DNA of 7,203 nt, from the NCBI GenBank assembly GCA_945870545.1, contig CAMBTF010000083.1:1-7203 (forward strand), given 5' to 3'. The notes under the pieces are model-generated. The model did not search any database and had not been told where the DNA came from. It saw only the letters and a list, made by a program, of their open reading frames with translations. This document shows, in pieces, positions 6,495 through 7,203 of the stretch. Numbering within the stretch: the stretch's first letter is position 1; each line of letters starts with the position of its first letter. The translations under genes were made by a program, and so were the position numbers. This DNA is from Akkermansia muciniphila. Lineage in GTDB: Bacteria > Verrucomicrobiota > Verrucomicrobiia > Verrucomicrobiales > Akkermansiaceae.

Positions 6495-6630
6495 AAACTT
6501 TAAACTTTAAAATTTAAATCCTAAGGAAGAATCCTTGGACGGGCGGAATATTGCGGAGGAGGCTGGCGAAGGCAAGGCGGCACACAAGACACTCTTGATT
6601 GGAGTTTAAAGTTTAAGGTTTGAAGTTTCA
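6495..6630. repeat. Heptad-phased inverted repeat filling the trpA-dapF gap
   Basis: The arm next to dapF (6495-6519) is made of AAACTTT, AAACTTT, AAAATTT and AAAT, in strict 7-nt steps. The arm next to trpA (6604-6630) has GTTT at 6604, 6611, 6618 and 6625, again every 7 nt. Read in the same direction, the two arms agree at 21 of 25 positions, and three of the four differences would still allow G-U pairing. The right arm runs into the trpA stop codon (6628-6630), and the left arm ends 8 nt before the dapF ATG. The 84 nt between the arms are GC-rich and hold two small hairpins (6520-6538 and 6585-6597) but no gene. It has the same architecture as the element at 1785-1860, with different heptamers. 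Confidence 0.75.
6509..6538 (-). terminator. Possible intrinsic terminator between trpA and dapF
   Basis: On the minus strand, CCAAGGA (6538-6532) pairs with TCCTTAGG (6527-6520), leaving one bulged T, around the 4-nt loop TTCT. It is followed by ATTTAAATTTT, which supplies a T-rich tail. Position and orientation suit termination or attenuation after trpA. The T-rich tail is itself the dapF-side heptad arm, so it may serve both roles. If it terminates fully, dapF would need a promoter within about 25 nt of its ATG, which is hard to see. Partial read-through is more likely. Confidence 0.4.
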
Positions 6631-7203
6631 CCGGATCGCGTCGATCAGCGGCTTCGTAAAATCCTTCACCGCTTGGGCCGGGTTTGTGAGGTGCAGCTCC
6701 ACCTGTTTCACGATGGCGGAGCCGACGATCACGCCGTCGCAGGATTTCGCGACCATCGCCGACTGCTGCGGATTCGAGATGCCGAAGCCGACACAGACCG
6801 GCACATCGGTGTGCGCCTTGATGGCGGCGACCTGCGCCGGGATCGTCTCTGATGGAGCGGAGTGGCCGCCGGTCACGCCGCTGCGCGATAGGGCGTAGAT
6901 AAATCCTTCTGCTTGCTGCGCGAGGAATTTCACCCGCTCCGGCGGTGTCGAGGGAGCGATGAGACGGATGTGGGAAAGGCCGTGGTTCTCTGCCAGTTCC
7001 GCAGAGAGCGAAGCCTCGTCCGGCGGCAGGTCGAGCAACAGCACCCCGTCCGCCCCCGCCTCGACCGCGTCTTTCTGGAATTTCCCGAAGCCGTAGGTGA
7101 AGATCGGGTTCAGGTAGGTGAAAAGCACGAGCGGCGTCTTCGTGTTCGTCTTCCGGAAAGCGCGGATCAGCTCCAGCGTCCGGGCGGTGGTCATCCCCGC
7201 CTT
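6628..7203 (-). CDS. trpA: Tryptophan synthase alpha chain, N-terminal part outside window
   Basis: TrpA cleaves indole-3-glycerol phosphate to indole and glyceraldehyde 3-phosphate and passes indole to TrpB through the alpha-beta complex; it acts in the cytoplasm in the last step of tryptophan synthesis. The frame is open to the right edge (KAG precedes the ATG at 7194), so that ATG is internal. The 191 visible residues are the C-terminal three quarters of a family of about 265 residues. Recognisable TIM-barrel segments are PLVLFTYLNPIFTYG, AGADGVLLLDLPPDEA, FIYALSRSGVTG (the mobile loop), VCVGFGIS and GVIVGSAIVKQVE (phosphate-binding region). The catalytic Glu and Asp (Glu49 and Asp60 in the enteric enzyme) lie in the missing part and cannot be checked. 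Its stop codon lies inside the heptad repeat arm. trpB is expected outside the window, upstream of trpA. Confidence 0.95.
   Translation of the reverse strand, partial: KAGMTTARTLELIRAFRKTNTKTPLVLFTYLNPIFTYGFGKFQKDAVEAGADGVLLLDLPPDEASLSAELAENHGLSHIRLIAPSTPPERVKFLAQQAEGFIYALSRSGVTGGHSAPSETIPAQVAAIKAHTDVPVCVGFGISNPQQSAMVAKSCDGVIVGSAIVKQVELHLTNPAQAVKDFTKPLIDAIR

Noticed and set aside
6520..6603. Small gene or classic ncRNA inside the second heptad element
   Set aside because: No open frame of useful length exists there, and the only structures seen are two short hairpins. There is not enough to call an RNA gene.

Overview
The window looks like a piece of a bacterial chromosome with moderately high GC content. 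I would place it in the Verrucomicrobiota (PVC group), with moderate confidence. The grounds are the pairing of a GldG-like ABC-transporter auxiliary protein with a DUF4340 membrane protein, the lack of clear Shine-Dalgarno sequences before every start that can be seen, and AT-rich heptad repeats between genes. No rRNA, tRNA, CRISPR array, insertion sequence or phage gene is visible.

Layout. (1) Positions 3-3174, plus strand: the 3' part of a GldG-family gene, then a DUF4340 gene. They look like the tail of an ABC-2 type transporter operon whose ATPase and permease genes would lie left of the window. The gap between them is almost filled by an inverted repeat built from 7-nt units (1785-1860). 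(2) Positions 3232-4073, plus strand: a two-gene unit with its own likely promoter. It encodes a 92-residue helical protein of unknown function and, overlapping it by one base, a 187-residue nucleotidyltransferase-fold protein. The arrangement recalls toxin-antitoxin or MNT-type modules. A perfect 10-bp hairpin closes the unit. (3) Positions 4126-5547, plus strand: a MATE-family multidrug/Na+ antiporter. (4) Positions 5548-5667: a short gap between convergent genes. (5) Positions 5668-7203, minus strand: dapF (diaminopimelate epimerase; lysine and peptidoglycan synthesis), preceded by the 3' part of trpA (tryptophan synthase alpha chain). The trpA-dapF gap is filled by a second heptad inverted repeat (6495-6630) that contains a possible terminator.

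The genes do not form one pathway. The GldG/DUF4340 pair is an envelope transporter module, the nucleotidyltransferase pair is an accessory-type module, the MATE gene stands alone, and dapF and trpA are housekeeping biosynthesis. The two signals most worth following are the heptad-phased inverted repeats, which span both same-strand gaps from stop codon to start codon, and the uncharacterised small-protein/nucleotidyltransferase pair.
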